Part shown: piece after piece, positions 34,216 to 43,628 of the stretch
How the letters are laid out: each line of letters starts with the position of its first letter
How positions within the stretch are numbered: position 1 is the stretch's first letter
NCBI GenBank assembly: GCA_030528285.1
Contig: JAUMZE010000004.1
Location: forward strand, 1 to 64,000
DNA: 64,000 nucleotides
Reading direction: 5' to 3'
Origin: Aerococcus sp.
Lineage (GTDB): Bacteria > Bacillota > Bacilli > Lactobacillales > Aerococcaceae
The notes under the pieces: model-generated
What the model saw: only the letters and a program-made list of their open reading frames with translations
What the model was told of the DNA's origin: nothing
The model's database searches: none
Translations under genes and position numbers: made by a program

Positions 34216-36092
34216 TGAGGCAGAAGCGACAGAAAACCCAGATTGGCTTCTTTAACTCGGTGCATTTCAAATTACCGCTCGTCTTCATTTTGATGATGCT
34301 ATTGACGTTGGAGTTTGTGGGGGCTTATTTCATCCGGCAGCTGGAAAGCGAAATGTTGGAGAGTTTCGATCGCCAGGTGTCGGATCAGCTCGTTTTTCTC
34401 GAGGATAGTGTGCGCCCACTCCTCCAATCTGACAACAAAGAGACCAATGATGAACGCATGACGCAACTGAATGGCACGTTGCGTCGTTTTGATATGAATA
34501 ATGTCATTGAAGCACAGGTGCTGGATGAATCGGGGAGCCTCCTCGCTACCAGCAGTCCGACCAATCAGGGCAATATCGGGCAACATGCGACGGATACTGT
34601 GATTGAGCAGGCACTCTACTCCGGCACGCAGGTGAAGCGGGAAATTTATGACCCCAATCAAAATATCCGGTTGAAGAAATATGCGGTGCCGATGTTTTCG
34701 GAGCTGAATTCCGGGATTGTGAATGGCTTGATTGTGCTCACGGTGAACATTGAATCCGTCTATGATCAGGTGCAAAGTATCGTGGTGATCTTTATTACTA
34801 GCTCCTTGCTAGCGATGGTATTGACATTGACGTTGATATTCTTTGTCGCACGAGGCATTACTCGGCCCCTCCAGGAAGAAGCCGATCAGATTGAACAGAT
34901 CGCAGAGGGAAATTATTCCGGGCAGGTACCAGTTTACAGTGAAGATGAAATTGGGCATCTCGCGCGTTCGATTAATTATCTATCTCGGCGTGTCAAGGAA
35001 GCCCAGGATTCTACTGAGTCTGAACGCCAGCGTCTCGATTCGGTGCTTCGGCATATGAGTGACGGTGTGATCGCCACCAATCGCAGAAACCGCGTCATGT
35101 TGATGAATGATCGTGCACTGGAATTAATCAATAAATCCGAAGAAGAAGTCATGGGCCGTTCGATTTTGGACGTGTTAAATCTCAAGGAAAAATATACCTT
35201 CCGCGATTTAATGAGCAGTGACGGGGAGGTATTGATGGATTTCGATACCGATGACGGCAATTATTCCGTGATCAAAGGGGAATTCTCCGTGATTCAACGC
35301 GATTCTGGTTTTGTGAGCGGGGTGGTGTGGGTCCTCACCGACGTCACCGAGCGCGAGAAGATCGAAGCAGAACAGCGCGAGTTCGTGTCTAACGTGTCTC
35401 ATGAACTGAGGACCCCATTGACGAGCGTGAGCAGCTATACCGAAGCACTATTGGATGGGGCGTTGGATGATCCTAAGGTGTCTCACGAATTTCTCGATGT
35501 GATTCAGACTGAAACGCACCGCATGATTCGCATGATTAATGACCTGTTGAGTTTGTCACGCATGGATGATCATCGTGAAAAAATCAATCTCGAGCTGTTG
35601 GATTTCAATCAGCTCGTGAATCATATTTTAGATCGCTTTGATATGATTATTGATTCGGACGCCTATCGCAACGTATCCTTTGCATTGAAACGCGAATTGA
35701 ATGAGGAGTCGTACTGGGTCGAGGTGGATCAGGACCGCATGACGCAGGTGATCGATAATATCCTGAACAACGCCCTGAAATATTCGCCAGATGGAGGCAC
35801 AATCACGGTTCGCTTGATGTCCACGCATAATCAGTTAATCCTGAGCGTTCAGGACCAGGGACTTGGGATGTCTCAAAAGGATATCCCGAATGTGTTTGAT
35901 CGTTTCTATCGCGTCGACAAAGCACGTTCTCGGGCACAAGGCGGAACGGGATTGGGACTCTCGATTGCCAAGGAAGTAGTCGAATTACACGGCGGCAGTA
36001 TGTGGGTCAACAGTATTGAAAACAAAGGCTCGACCTTCTTTATTTCGTTGCCGTACGATGCATCATTGTGGGAGGATGATTGGGAAATATGA
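34215..36092 (+). CDS. walK: Sensor histidine kinase WalK (VicK/YycG)
   Basis: A 625-aa membrane kinase partner of WalR. It has a first membrane helix (about 21-40), an extracellular PAS-like sensor domain (about 41-185), a second helix (about 188-212), HAMP (about 213-265), a cytosolic PAS domain (about 270-380), HisKA with phosphoacceptor His396 in SNVSHELRTPLTS, and the ATPase domain with NALKYSPDGG and GTGLGLSI. Two extracytoplasmic segments identify the two-helix form, as in Bacillus and enterococci, not the single-helix streptococcal VicK. Its ATG overlaps the walR stop by one base. Confidence 0.95.
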   Translation: MRQKRQKTQIGFFNSVHFKLPLVFILMMLLTLEFVGAYFIRQLESEMLESFDRQVSDQLVFLEDSVRPLLQSDNKETNDERMTQLNGTLRRFDMNNVIEAQVLDESGSLLATSSPTNQGNIGQHATDTVIEQALYSGTQVKREIYDPNQNIRLKKYAVPMFSELNSGIVNGLIVLTVNIESVYDQVQSIVVIFITSSLLAMVLTLTLIFFVARGITRPLQEEADQIEQIAEGNYSGQVPVYSEDEIGHLARSINYLSRRVKEAQDSTESERQRLDSVLRHMSDGVIATNRRNRVMLMNDRALELINKSEEEVMGRSILDVLNLKEKYTFRDLMSSDGEVLMDFDTDDGNYSVIKGEFSVIQRDSGFVSGVVWVLTDVTEREKIEAEQREFVSNVSHELRTPLTSVSSYTEALLDGALDDPKVSHEFLDVIQTETHRMIRMINDLLSLSRMDDHREKINLELLDFNQLVNHILDRFDMIIDSDAYRNVSFALKRELNEESYWVEVDQDRMTQVIDNILNNALKYSPDGGTITVRLMSTHNQLILSVQDQGLGMSQKDIPNVFDRFYRVDKARSRAQGGTGLGLSIAKEVVELHGGSMWVNSIENKGSTFFISLPYDASLWEDDWEI

Positions 36093-37591
36093 AAGCATTT
36101 TGGAATCGATTCATCCATTTAATCCTCGTCACAGTGGTCATTGTGAGTTTACTCTTCTCCTTGATGATTCTTCATCCCTCCTTACCGCTGATGGATCGCT
36201 TCATGCATGGAGAGGATGAGGTGAATAATGGGCCACGTGTGACCCAGCAGGAGAATAACGAGACGAATACGCCGACCCTGACAGAATCCACACGGCCAGA
36301 GGGTTTGGTCTACTACAGTGGTGGACAGTTCCGAGAATCCGGCACCAAAGCCCTCCTCAATGTCGTCATAGAAACGATTAGGCCCCTTTTGACCTCCGAC
36401 AAAGAGGTCAAAGCAGAGAAGCAAAATGTCTCTACCTATCAAACGAACATCTTGAGTCAGGCCCCTTATGTGGAGTTGATTTTTCCAGATCAGATTGATT
36501 TAGCGATCTTCAAGCAGAGTGAGGATCAGGAGAATCACCACTTTAATCGTTTAGGATATGCCTTGGGAGATAAAATGCTCTACCTCATTAATGACGAAAA
36601 AAATGAGGTCTATACATTGCCATTGAATCAGGCTCTTGATCAAATGAAATCCACACTGGATAAATACAAGGAGGACTTTTATGCGGTGGAACAGGTCCTA
36701 CTGCACAATCAGGTGGCCTATGTGTCTACAGAAGATCGAATGGTTCCGACGTTACGCTATATGATGGAACGCCAATCCAATAGTAAATTGTTGAATGCCC
36801 TCTTCCCTGAGTCAGAGGAAATCCACGACTACAGTGATACGCAGATGTCCCGGTATTTCGCAGGGGGATACAGTCTCTTGGTGAATAATAATGATTTCCA
36901 GAGTGAATATCGCGAGGAGTTCGGGGACAGTGAACAAATGCCCGATCTCGACGCTGGCTATAAATATCTCCAGCGTGTGCAACCGGAAAATGAGATGTGG
37001 CTATTGAGCGCATATAATTATGATCAAAAGAGCTGTACCTTCCGTCGTTACGTGAATGGACTGCCGGTGTTCGGGGATCATTTTGTTTCTCGAATTACCC
37101 TCACTAAACCAAAAGATAATATGATGGAAATCCAATTCTCAGCCTTGTCGATTCAAACGCCGGTGACTGATCTGGAAGTTCCGATGTATCTACCTGCTGG
37201 GAAAAGTGTCCTGGCTGCACTGAATGAGCAGGGCTATACGAATAACGATATTGAAGATCTGAAACTCGGTTATTATTGGCAGGCGAGCGATAAATCGAAC
37301 CGCCTCATTGATCTAAAACCATGTTGGCTGGTGAAGTTAAAGGGTGAGTATTATGCGCTGAGTGCCTTGATCGATCTCAATCAGTATCCAGCGCTTCAGA
37401 CCAAGAATGAAGACAATGAAACGATCGAATTGAATGTGATGAAGAATACACCACTGGAACAGGATGATAAGGACCTCACGCGAGCAAATATCGACAGCAA
37501 AGACGAGAGTGTCTCCGGTGATATGACAGCGGTCGGACCGTTGTTACTGAAAGGGACAACAAAAGAGGGGAGCGTGCATTATGGATTTTAG
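36089..37591 (+). CDS. walH: Two-component system regulatory protein WalH (YycH)
   Basis: A 500-aa protein with one N-terminal membrane helix (about 10-30) and a large extracellular part, as in YycH, which associates with WalK through the membrane helices and modulates its activity. Sequence similarity to known YycH is modest, but length, topology and gene position agree. The ATG overlaps the walK stop (ATGA). Confidence 0.85.
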   Translation: MKAFWNRFIHLILVTVVIVSLLFSLMILHPSLPLMDRFMHGEDEVNNGPRVTQQENNETNTPTLTESTRPEGLVYYSGGQFRESGTKALLNVVIETIRPLLTSDKEVKAEKQNVSTYQTNILSQAPYVELIFPDQIDLAIFKQSEDQENHHFNRLGYALGDKMLYLINDEKNEVYTLPLNQALDQMKSTLDKYKEDFYAVEQVLLHNQVAYVSTEDRMVPTLRYMMERQSNSKLLNALFPESEEIHDYSDTQMSRYFAGGYSLLVNNNDFQSEYREEFGDSEQMPDLDAGYKYLQRVQPENEMWLLSAYNYDQKSCTFRRYVNGLPVFGDHFVSRITLTKPKDNMMEIQFSALSIQTPVTDLEVPMYLPAGKSVLAALNEQGYTNNDIEDLKLGYYWQASDKSNRLIDLKPCWLVKLKGEYYALSALIDLNQYPALQTKNEDNETIELNVMKNTPLEQDDKDLTRANIDSKDESVSGDMTAVGPLLLKGTTKEGSVHYGF

Positions 37592-38561
37592 GAAAATTGA
37601 ATATTTCCTGATTGCCGCTTTTTTGATGCTGGATCTCTTCTTACTCTATGTGTTCGTAGGAAAGAATACGACCTTACTCACTGCTTCACAGACACAAACA
37701 AATATTAATGTCATGGAGGAAATGCGTAATAAAAATATGACGCTGAATTTCCAAGTGAACAATGAAACGAAGCACCTGGCGATGATGGCTGCCAAGGTGG
37801 ATACTATTAACGTGAATGAGGCAGATCAAAGTTTGATTGAACGGCCTCAGCTGGAGGACAATGATACGCGTCTGTTCGCTCAATTTGAGGAACCAGTGAC
37901 CTTGAGCGATTTGAACAATCAGAAGGACCCCAAAGCCTTTAGTGACAACGACAAAAAGCAAATCAATCAGTTATTGAGCAGTGGTGCCATCATTCATGGG
38001 GCAGACTATCAACTCGCCTACTACGATTCATCGCAAGGTATTATTTACTGCAACCAAAAAATACCCAACCAACAGTCGCTCGGTATTCAGGATAGCAGTG
38101 CTCAGCTCCTCTTACATGTGAATAAGAACCAGCAAATTATTTCCTTTGAGCAGACCCATGTGAGTGATATCAAACCTCAGGGGGATGAACGTACGGTGAT
38201 CAGCCAGCAGGAAGCGATTGAGAGTCTCTACCTCAGTAACCAAATTGCTAAGGATAGTACGCTCTACCAGGCGGAACCGAATTACCAGAGTACCCTGGTG
38301 GTAGATAATATCATTGTCTATCGTCCAATCTGGCAGGTCTCAATCGGCGGGAATGAACATGCACTCATGGTGGAATTTGTGGACGGGATCAATGGGAATG
38401 TCATTCAATCAAGTAGCATGAGTACCGACACAAGCCAGAATGCCACGAGTACGACGGATCAGAGCCAAAAACAAACATCCACAACGAAAACCGCTGTGCG
38501 TTGGAGCGATAACCAGCGCGCGGGAGTCCATTCACTCACTGAAAGGGGGAGGAGAGAATGA
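37581..38561 (+). CDS. walI: Two-component system regulatory protein WalI (YycI)
   Basis: A 326-aa protein that begins MDFRKIEYFLIAAFLMLDLFLL, the YycI family start with one membrane helix (about 8-27). The rest is extracellular and ends in a Thr/Ser/Gln-rich tail. With WalH it forms a complex that tunes WalK. The start lies 11 bp inside walH, so the two are translationally coupled. Confidence 0.88.
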   Translation: MDFRKIEYFLIAAFLMLDLFLLYVFVGKNTTLLTASQTQTNINVMEEMRNKNMTLNFQVNNETKHLAMMAAKVDTINVNEADQSLIERPQLEDNDTRLFAQFEEPVTLSDLNNQKDPKAFSDNDKKQINQLLSSGAIIHGADYQLAYYDSSQGIIYCNQKIPNQQSLGIQDSSAQLLLHVNKNQQIISFEQTHVSDIKPQGDERTVISQQEAIESLYLSNQIAKDSTLYQAEPNYQSTLVVDNIIVYRPIWQVSIGGNEHALMVEFVDGINGNVIQSSSMSTDTSQNATSTTDQSQKQTSTTKTAVRWSDNQRAGVHSLTERGRRE

Positions 38562-40231
38562 TCAAGAAACGATATCAACTACTTTTGAGTGTGCTATTTG
38601 CTATCCTCGTCGGGAGCGGATTGTTCATACAGACGAGCCGTGCGGAGGAAACCATTCGCGATTATCAAGCAACCTATGTGGTGAATGATGATGGCAGTAT
38701 GACATTGAAGGAACAATTCACCTATCCAGTGCACGATCTAATTGACCATATCGATCACCGCATTGGGGTGAATGATTCGAGTCAGTTAGAGCAACTCAAC
38801 GTGAATATGCGCGCCTCGAATCAGTCCCAGGCCTTTCCCTTTGTGGAGGGAGATGCCAAGGATGTCGGTACTTATCACTTAGTAAAACAGGGGAACGATA
38901 TTAATCTTACTCTCTATAATCAGATGTCTAAGGATAATGAAATCATTACGACCGAAGCAAAAATCAAGAATGCTTGGGTGAAATATGACACAAAGAACAT
39001 CCTCGAGTTTCCCTTGCTACGCCTCCCACATGCCCTACAACAAGCACATGTGAAGATCCAACTGCCCGCGGACGTCAATCCAACAGATGTGCAATTAATG
39101 ACGACTGGAATTAGCGAGATCGATTCGTGGTGGCAGGACAAACGCACCTTAGTCTTTGAAATTCCAAAAGCTGCGGCAACAGAATCAGTCAATCTTACTA
39201 TGAGTGTTTCGAGTACCTTACTCGCCAATAATAAGAATGAGGGTCCTCAATCAAAAGGTCAGCAGATCATTCAGCGTATGAATGAGGAACAGGCAGCAGA
39301 AGCTCAGCGTGACCAGTGGAAACGCGTCTTCATGTGGGCGATTGTGGTTGTGGTGGGCGTAGTGATCGTGGGCTATTCCTTCCTATTACTTCGAAAGAAA
39401 CAATCCTACAAAGATAACCAGCCAGCCTATACAGATGGACGATTGGATTATCCGCTGCATTCCCCCATCCTGTTAGCGCGATTACTCAAGATTCGTTTAA
39501 CCCGGGAACAGGGATTGTGGCTTACGATCTTTCAGTTGGTGGCGAAGGGACAACTCTTGGTGCGCTGGCAACTGGATAAGGACGAGCAACTCGTGGATGC
39601 GTGGCTGACCGTTCGTGAAAGACAAGCGGATGATCCGATTGCACAATTAGTCCTCGACGCATTCGTGAGTCAGAAAGACGGTGTCGAGGTGTCCTATCAA
39701 GCATTTAAGTATCAAAATAAAACAGCGAAACGTGCCAGCCGTTTGTATCGCCAACTTCTGCGCCAGATGCGGCAGAGTGCGGATCAGATGATGACCAAGC
39801 GCCAGCTGATTGAGAAACGCCCAACGTTGATCTTTGGCATTGGCTGGTGGTTCTGTGTTATCGTGTTAAGCGTGGGCACACTCGGTTTGTTCCTGTTGAT
39901 GACGATGGTGCATCAATCCTACTGGTTATTTTTGATCATGGCGCTCTACCTCATTTGGCTCTTAGTACTAAAACACCTCTCTCTCCCAATTTATAGTGGC
40001 GTGGGGTTGAGTACGAGTCAATATTGGCGGCAGTACCTCAACCAATTACCGAGTGGAACAAAACAGGATGCACCCGTATGGAATTGGAATATGGATTATC
40101 TCTACAGTTGGTTGATGAACAAAAACCAGCATCAGTATCAAAATATCAAACAGCACGGGCAGGCAGAACAGAATGCCTTTGTCCGTCAGATGAAACCGGT
40201 GAGATTGGTTCAACTGAAAAACTTTAAATAA
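38558..40231 (+). CDS. DUF2207-like membrane protein in the Wal operon
   Basis: A 557-aa protein with a signal peptide (about 1-29, cut near SRAEET), an extracellular beta-rich domain (30-235) beginning DYQATYVVNDDGSMTLKEQF, a membrane helix (about 251-273), a cytosolic region, and two more helices (about 427-470). This is the layout of DUF2207 proteins (predicted membrane proteins of unknown function). It overlaps walI by four bases (ATGA) and is followed by walJ, so it is part of the operon. In the well-known walRKHIJ operons no such gene lies between walI and walJ, so this insertion is notable. Confidence 0.72.
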   Translation: MIKKRYQLLLSVLFAILVGSGLFIQTSRAEETIRDYQATYVVNDDGSMTLKEQFTYPVHDLIDHIDHRIGVNDSSQLEQLNVNMRASNQSQAFPFVEGDAKDVGTYHLVKQGNDINLTLYNQMSKDNEIITTEAKIKNAWVKYDTKNILEFPLLRLPHALQQAHVKIQLPADVNPTDVQLMTTGISEIDSWWQDKRTLVFEIPKAAATESVNLTMSVSSTLLANNKNEGPQSKGQQIIQRMNEEQAAEAQRDQWKRVFMWAIVVVVGVVIVGYSFLLLRKKQSYKDNQPAYTDGRLDYPLHSPILLARLLKIRLTREQGLWLTIFQLVAKGQLLVRWQLDKDEQLVDAWLTVRERQADDPIAQLVLDAFVSQKDGVEVSYQAFKYQNKTAKRASRLYRQLLRQMRQSADQMMTKRQLIEKRPTLIFGIGWWFCVIVLSVGTLGLFLLMTMVHQSYWLFLIMALYLIWLLVLKHLSLPIYSGVGLSTSQYWRQYLNQLPSGTKQDAPVWNWNMDYLYSWLMNKNQHQYQNIKQHGQAEQNAFVRQMKPVRLVQLKNFK

Positions 40232-40251
40232 CGGAAGGAAGATTTGTGTTC

Positions 40252-41070
40252 ATGGAAATGACAACGGAGAACGACTTTTCCATGCGTATTTCATTACTCG
40301 CTAGCGGGAGCTCGGGAAATGTGACTTACATTGAAACGCCGAAAAAGAAAATATTGATTGATGCCGGGTTGACCGGTAAAAAAATTGAACAACTCCTCGG
40401 CCAGGTCGATCGCGAAGCCAAGGACATCGACGCCATTTTTGTGACGCACGAACATACCGACCATATCAAGGGACTTGGCGTAATGGCGCGTCGTTACGGG
40501 ATGAGTCTCTACGCCAATGAGGATACGTGGGATGCGATCGGTGAGAAATGCGGCAAGATCGCACCAGACCAGAAGCGTATCATGGAGCCAGGTGAAATGA
40601 TCACATTGGGCGACTTGGATATTACGAGTTTTGGTGTGAGTCATGACGCTGCCAATGCCCAATTCTATGGTTTCCAAAAAGACAACAAGCAGTTTGCGAT
40701 GATGACAGACCTCGGTTATGTGAGCGAACGCATGGAGGGCTTTCTGAAGAATTGTAATGCCTATCTGATGGAGGCCAACCATGACCCGGACATGCTTCGA
40801 ATGGGAAAATATCCGTGGCATCTCAAACAGCGGATTTTCAGTGATACGGGCCACCTCTCCAATGAAGCGGCTGCAGAAGCCTTGGGAGCGATGATCGGGG
40901 ACAAGACGTCCAGGGTTTATCTCGGTCATCTGTCCAAAGAAAATAATATGAAAGAAATCGCTCGCCAGACAGTGACCACGAGTTTGGAGGAGCAGGGATT
41001 AGGTGTCAATCACGATTTTATGATCTATGATACCGATCCTGACAAAGCCACCCCCCTGTTTACGTTATAG
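40252..41070 (+). CDS. walJ: MBL-fold metallohydrolase WalJ (YycJ)
   Basis: A 272-aa metallo-beta-lactamase-fold nuclease. YycJ acts as a double-strand DNA exonuclease-type protein in Bacillus and affects coordination of division with replication. The core motif FVTHEHTDHIKGL (about 63-75) supplies metal ligands and further ligands are in EANHDPDML, SDTGHLSN and YLGHLSKENN. The start is uncertain: ATG at 40252 (10 nt after GGAAGGAAG) or a GTG at 40246. Last gene of the operon. Confidence 0.92.
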   Translation: MEMTTENDFSMRISLLASGSSGNVTYIETPKKKILIDAGLTGKKIEQLLGQVDREAKDIDAIFVTHEHTDHIKGLGVMARRYGMSLYANEDTWDAIGEKCGKIAPDQKRIMEPGEMITLGDLDITSFGVSHDAANAQFYGFQKDNKQFAMMTDLGYVSERMEGFLKNCNAYLMEANHDPDMLRMGKYPWHLKQRIFSDTGHLSNEAAAEALGAMIGDKTSRVYLGHLSKENNMKEIARQTVTTSLEEQGLGVNHDFMIYDTDPDKATPLFTL

Positions 41071-41080
41071 TCTGAGGGGC

Positions 41081-41130
41081 GCGTGCCTACCCGCAGAGAG
41101 CCAGAGGACTTTTACTGGTAGGCGCTTTTT
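41081..41130 (+). terminator. Terminator of the wal operon
   Basis: GCCTACC pairs with GGTAGGC near 41085 and 41117, followed by five T. Confidence 0.7.
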
Positions 41131-41261
41131 ATCTTTTGAGGAAATAAGGTCTAAATTTTCTGTTAAAAATGCGTGGAAATCGCCGATATCGCTCGTCTTT
41201 TGCCGACTTTAGGCTAGAATAAAGAAGTATATCAGGCAGGAATGTCTTAGGAGGAAAAACC

Positions 41262-42683
41262 ATGGCAGATAATATGAATACCAATCAACCGAATGATCCT
41301 AAAGATTCTCAGTCTAATGACCAAGACCAGACGAACGAACAGCCAAAGAATGCGAATGAATCGACCCATGATCCAAAAATGACGCCAAACAAGAAGTCAA
41401 CAAAGCCAGCGTGGGCCTCCGCTGTGATCGGTGGGCTAGTCGGAGCATTGCTCGTTGGAGGCGTGGGATATGGCATCCAGCACCAGGGCGGAGGGACGGT
41501 GTCTCGTTCTGAGGTGGAGAGTTTGCTCCAGAACAAAACAGCCGAAAGCAACAGCCAAAAAGCAAGCTCACAGAGTTCGACTAACGAGCAACAAGCGTCC
41601 TTGGATGTGACAACAGATGTATCGACCATCGTCAACAAGGTCAGTGGGGCTGTTGTCTCGGTGGAAAATCTCTCCCAAAATAATGATAAATATGACCTCT
41701 TTGGCTTTGCGAGCCCGAAGAACAACAGTGGGAGCAGCTCCTCTAACAGCAGTAACAGTGACTCGGACTACGAAACCTCTTCAGAAGGTAGCGGGGTGGT
41801 CTACAAGAAAGCGAATGGCAAGGCCTATATCGTCACGAACAATCACGTGGTTAGCGGCAGTGATGCATTAGAGATTATTACACCGAGTGGGAAACAAGTA
41901 CGGGCAACCTTAGTGGGGAGTGACCCATGGACCGACCTCGCTGTAATGACCATCCCTGAAAAAGATGCAGAAGGGGTTATTGAATTAGGCAACAGCGATT
42001 CCCTCAAGGTAGGGGAGCCAGCGATTGCGATTGGGTCGCCACTCGGATCGGACTTTGCCTCGACTGTCACAACCGGGATTATCTCTGGGTTGAACCGCCA
42101 AGTGCCAACCGATATTGATGGAGATGGGCAATCAGACTGGACCGCCAATGCGATTCAAACCGATGCCGCCATCAACCCAGGAAACTCTGGGGGGGCGCTC
42201 GTGAATTCAGGGGGCCAATTAATTGGGATCAACTCCATGAAGATCTCTAATTCCCAAGTCGAAGGGATGGGCTTTGCTATTCCTGTGAATGAGGTCAAAG
42301 GAATTGTGACCCAGCTGGAAGAAAATGGTCGTGTGATTCGTCCGGAACTCGGAATCTCCATGATGAGCCTCTATCAATTACCACTCGATCAACAAGAGAG
42401 TGTCTTGAAATTACCATCCAGTGTGGAAGAAGGGGTCATCATAACGGACGTGAAATCGAACACTCCAGCATCCGACGCCGGCTTGAAGGAATATGACGTG
42501 ATTACCAAGGTGAATGACACCGATATTAAGGATGCCGTTCAACTGCGTCAAGTCCTCTACAGCCAGAAGAGCGATGCGAAAGTGAAGATTACTTACTACC
42601 GTGACGGCAAGAAAGCAACGGTCGATGTTCAACTGAAAGCAATGGATAATACAGTGGACAACAAAACGACGAAAAATAACTAA
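41262..42683 (+). CDS. htrA: Serine protease HtrA (DegP-like)
   Basis: A 473-aa membrane-anchored quality-control protease for exported proteins. It has a hydrophilic N-terminal tail, one membrane helix (about 52-72), a Ser-rich insert (155-168), a trypsin-like domain with triad His195 (NNHVV), Asp225 (TDLAV) and Ser309 (GNSGG), and one PDZ domain (about 360-455). Downstream of walJ, as in Bacillus (yyxA) and many lactobacilli. AGGAGG ribosome binding site. Confidence 0.95.
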   Translation: MADNMNTNQPNDPKDSQSNDQDQTNEQPKNANESTHDPKMTPNKKSTKPAWASAVIGGLVGALLVGGVGYGIQHQGGGTVSRSEVESLLQNKTAESNSQKASSQSSTNEQQASLDVTTDVSTIVNKVSGAVVSVENLSQNNDKYDLFGFASPKNNSGSSSSNSSNSDSDYETSSEGSGVVYKKANGKAYIVTNNHVVSGSDALEIITPSGKQVRATLVGSDPWTDLAVMTIPEKDAEGVIELGNSDSLKVGEPAIAIGSPLGSDFASTVTTGIISGLNRQVPTDIDGDGQSDWTANAIQTDAAINPGNSGGALVNSGGQLIGINSMKISNSQVEGMGFAIPVNEVKGIVTQLEENGRVIRPELGISMMSLYQLPLDQQESVLKLPSSVEEGVIITDVKSNTPASDAGLKEYDVITKVNDTDIKDAVQLRQVLYSQKSDAKVKITYYRDGKKATVDVQLKAMDNTVDNKTTKNN

Positions 42684-42703
42684 GGGACACTCCCTGTAAA
42701 TCG

Positions 42704-42736
42704 AACGCTGAGTCGCAGTGTGGCTCGGCGTTTTTT
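42704..42736 (+). terminator. Terminator after htrA
   Basis: AACGCTGAG pairs with CTCGGCGTT and is followed by T residues. Confidence 0.8.
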
Positions 42737-42753
42737 GCTGTAAAGAGGGAGAG

Positions 42754-42978
42754 TTGTTCACAGCTGTGGATCATTCCCTGTGCGTAAGAGATTGTGAAAT
42801 TGGGGATAGAATCAATGTAAGCGCTGAAAGGTCGAGGCGTATGCTATTCACAGTTGTGGACAGTATTGTTGATAACCTGTTAAAAACTGCGGATAACTTC
42901 CCATAAACAGATTGTAATGGGCAAAAGCTTGTTATTATCCCATTGATCATCCACAACTGTGCATATACCTGTGGATAA
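42754..42978. other. Cluster of DnaA-box-like 9-mers between htrA and rlmH
   Basis: One perfect DnaA box, TGTGGATAA at 42970 (TTATCCACA on the other strand), and six with a single mismatch to TTATNCACA: 42754, 42765, 42844, 42867, 42888 and 42947. An eighth with two mismatches is at 42855. The boxes lie on both strands within 225 bp and there is no gene here. It may be a DnaA-binding regulatory cluster or part of a replication origin. dnaA itself is not in the window. Confidence 0.65.
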
Positions 42979-43024
42979 AGTTTGTGAAATACGTTAAACT
43001 AAATAACAGCCGAGGAGGTTGAAC

Positions 43025-43504
43025 ATGAAAGTTAGATTGATTACAGTTGGCAAACTGAAAGAGAAATACTTGAAGCAGGGGATTGCCGAATATAAAAAGC
43101 GACTCCAACGCTATACAAAATGGGAAATGATCGAAGTGGCGGATGAACCGACACCTGAGCAAGCGAGTGAAAAAGAAGAAGCCCAGATTAAAGTCATCGA
43201 AGGTAAGCGGATCCTGAGCCATATTAAACCGGATGATTTCGTCTTTGTACTGGCGATTAACGGTGACCTGATGACCTCAGAGACGTTCGCGCATACGATT
43301 GAACAGGCAACCATCCATGGCAAGAGTACGATTGATTTTGTGATTGGTGGGTCGCTTGGGACCAGCCCTGCAGTGGATCAGCGTGCCGATCAGTTGGTGA
43401 GTTTCGGACATATGACCTTTCCCCACCAATTAATGCGCCTCATTATGAGTGAACAAATCTACCGCGCCTTTCGCATTATGAACCACGAACCGTACCATAA
43501 ATAG
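43025..43504 (+). CDS. rlmH: 23S rRNA (pseudouridine1915-N3)-methyltransferase
   Basis: RlmH methylates pseudouridine 1915 in helix 69 of 23S rRNA on the assembled 70S ribosome. The 159-aa SPOUT protein begins MKVRLITVGKLKEKYLK and has the SAM knot FVIGGSLG and the C-terminal MTFPHQLMRLIMSEQIYRAF...NHEPYHK. The ATG at 43025 follows GAGGAGG; an in-frame TTG two codons upstream is less likely. Confidence 0.95.
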   Translation: MKVRLITVGKLKEKYLKQGIAEYKKRLQRYTKWEMIEVADEPTPEQASEKEEAQIKVIEGKRILSHIKPDDFVFVLAINGDLMTSETFAHTIEQATIHGKSTIDFVIGGSLGTSPAVDQRADQLVSFGHMTFPHQLMRLIMSEQIYRAFRIMNHEPYHK

Positions 43505-43511
43505 CCAAAAC

Positions 43512-43589
43512 AAAAGACTGGTCGAAAGCAGAGCCCCCAAGCCACGCGTTGATGCATGGTAGGGGATGCTTTTAAGATCAGTCTTTTTT
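43512..43589. terminator. Bidirectional terminator after rlmH
   Basis: AAAAGACTG (43513) pairs with TCAGTCTTTT (43578) around inner helices. It separates convergent genes. Confidence 0.7.
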
Positions 43590-43628
43590 GAGAGCTATCA
43601 TTTACAGCGAGAGGTCTTTAGCAAACCG

